Below are positions 5,759 through 6,246 of a stretch of DNA of 6,246 nt, one piece after another. Position 1 is the first letter of the stretch, and every line of letters starts with the position of its first letter. Source of the DNA: Candidatus Dormiibacterota bacterium (GTDB lineage Bacteria; Chloroflexota; Dormibacteria; UBA8260); the NCBI GenBank assembly GCA_955652545.1, contig CATPCA010000303.1, positions 1 to 6,246 on the forward strand. Direction: 5' to 3'. The notes beneath the pieces were generated by a model. The model had not been told where the DNA came from, searched no databases, and saw only the letters and a program-made list of their open reading frames with translations. Made by a program: the position numbers and the translations under genes.

Positions 5759-6246
5759 ATGTCATCGACCTGCTCCAGCGTGAGCAGGAGAAGCCGGAGG
5801 TTCCGGTTCTACGTTCTGGCGATACCGTGCGCGTGCACGTCAAGGTCGTCGAGGGCACGCGCGAGCGCATCCAGGTGTTCGAGGGCGTTGTCATCGCGGT
5901 CAACGGCACCACCGGCCTGCACACCAGCTTCACGGTGCGGCGGGTGTCGCACGGCGTCGGTGGCGAGCGCACCTTCCTGGTGCACTCGCCGCGTCTTGAC
6001 CGAATCGACGTGCTCCGTCATGGCGACGTCCGTCGCGCCAAGCTCTACTACCTGCGCGAGAAGGTCGGCAAGCGCGCGCGCATCCGCGAACGCCGCGAGC
6101 CGATCGGCGGCGGCTCGATGGTGAACCGGCGCGTCGCCGGCGCCGTCGAGAGCGAGGATCTGCTCGCCGGGGAGGTTGTCGACGCCGACGAGCTTGGCGA
6201 CGAGGTCCCCACCGACGACGAGGCACTCACCGACGCGGTCGCCGCC
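5755..6246 (+). CDS. rplS: 50S ribosomal protein bL19 (3' end outside window)
   Basis: bL19 lies at the 30S-50S interface of the large subunit and contributes to intersubunit bridges. The frame opens at GTG 5755, overlapping the trmD stop in GTGA, and stays open for 164 codons to the last base with no stop. The conserved domain is clear: [31 protein letters not shown] (21-40), [27 protein letters not shown] (59-74), [20 protein letters not shown] (77-96), [18 protein letters not shown] (97-114). Standard bL19 is about 115 aa and ends near ERR. Here at least 50 more residues follow, first a short Gly/Arg piece, then a strongly acidic part (about 131-162, many Glu and Asp). The true length cannot be seen. 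Family certain; the tail is unusual and its role unknown. Confidence 0.95.
   Translation, partial: MNVIDLLQREQEKPEVPVLRSGDTVRVHVKVVEGTRERIQVFEGVVIAVNGTTGLHTSFTVRRVSHGVGGERTFLVHSPRLDRIDVLRHGDVRRAKLYYLREKVGKRARIRERREPIGGGSMVNRRVAGAVESEDLLAGEVVDADELGDEVPTDDEALTDAVAA

Noticed and set aside
1..6246. Search for CRISPR arrays, transposon ends, tRNAs, attachment sites or defence genes
   Set aside because: No regularly spaced direct repeats, terminal inverted repeats or tRNA-like segments were seen by eye, and the whole window is occupied by housekeeping genes.

Overview
The window is a very GC-rich (roughly 70% by eye) piece of bacterial chromosome. It is filled edge to edge by one plus-strand gene cluster of translation, SRP and chromosome-organisation genes: 3' end of smc, ftsY, a ylxM-type HTH gene, ffh, rpsP, khpA, rimM, trmD and rplS, the last cut by the window end. 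No mobile element, CRISPR, tRNA, rRNA or accessory gene was seen. This is a conserved housekeeping operon and I do not see a new defence-type or biosynthetic system in it.

Organism: the order smc-ftsY-ylxM-ffh-rpsP-khpA-rimM-trmD-rplS is the one known from Bacillus-type Firmicutes (there with ylqD in addition). The base composition, Ala/Pro/Glu-rich ribosomal protein tails and frequent GTG/TTG starts look actinobacterial. That mixture suggests a high-GC member of the Terrabacteria, for example Dormibacterota, Chloroflexota or a deep Actinomycetota lineage. This is inference; the window has no rRNA to settle it.

Layout: 3-896 is the C-terminal ATPase head of SMC. 907-1872 is FtsY, the SRP receptor. 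1873-1898 is the leader of ylxM, and it holds part of a perfect 8-bp inverted repeat that covers the ylxM ribosome binding site and TTG start. 1899-2372 is the YlxM-like protein with an atypical C-terminal tail. 2372-3757 is Ffh. After a 31-nt gap with a strong ribosome binding site come rpsP (TTG start, 3789-4268), khpA (4265-4519), rimM (4512-5051), trmD (5051-5758) and rplS (5755 to the end), each overlapping the previous gene by 1-8 nt.

How they work together: FtsY, YlxM and Ffh serve co-translational membrane targeting. bS16, RimM and bL19 are ribosome structure and assembly factors. TrmD makes m1G37 in tRNA to keep the reading frame, and KhpA is a small KH RNA-binding protein. The items most worth a second look are the inverted repeat over the ylxM start, substitutions at TrmD positions that are normally acidic catalytic or metal-linked residues, a non-standard SRP-GTPase motif in FtsY, and long low-complexity tails on YlxM, bS16 and bL19.
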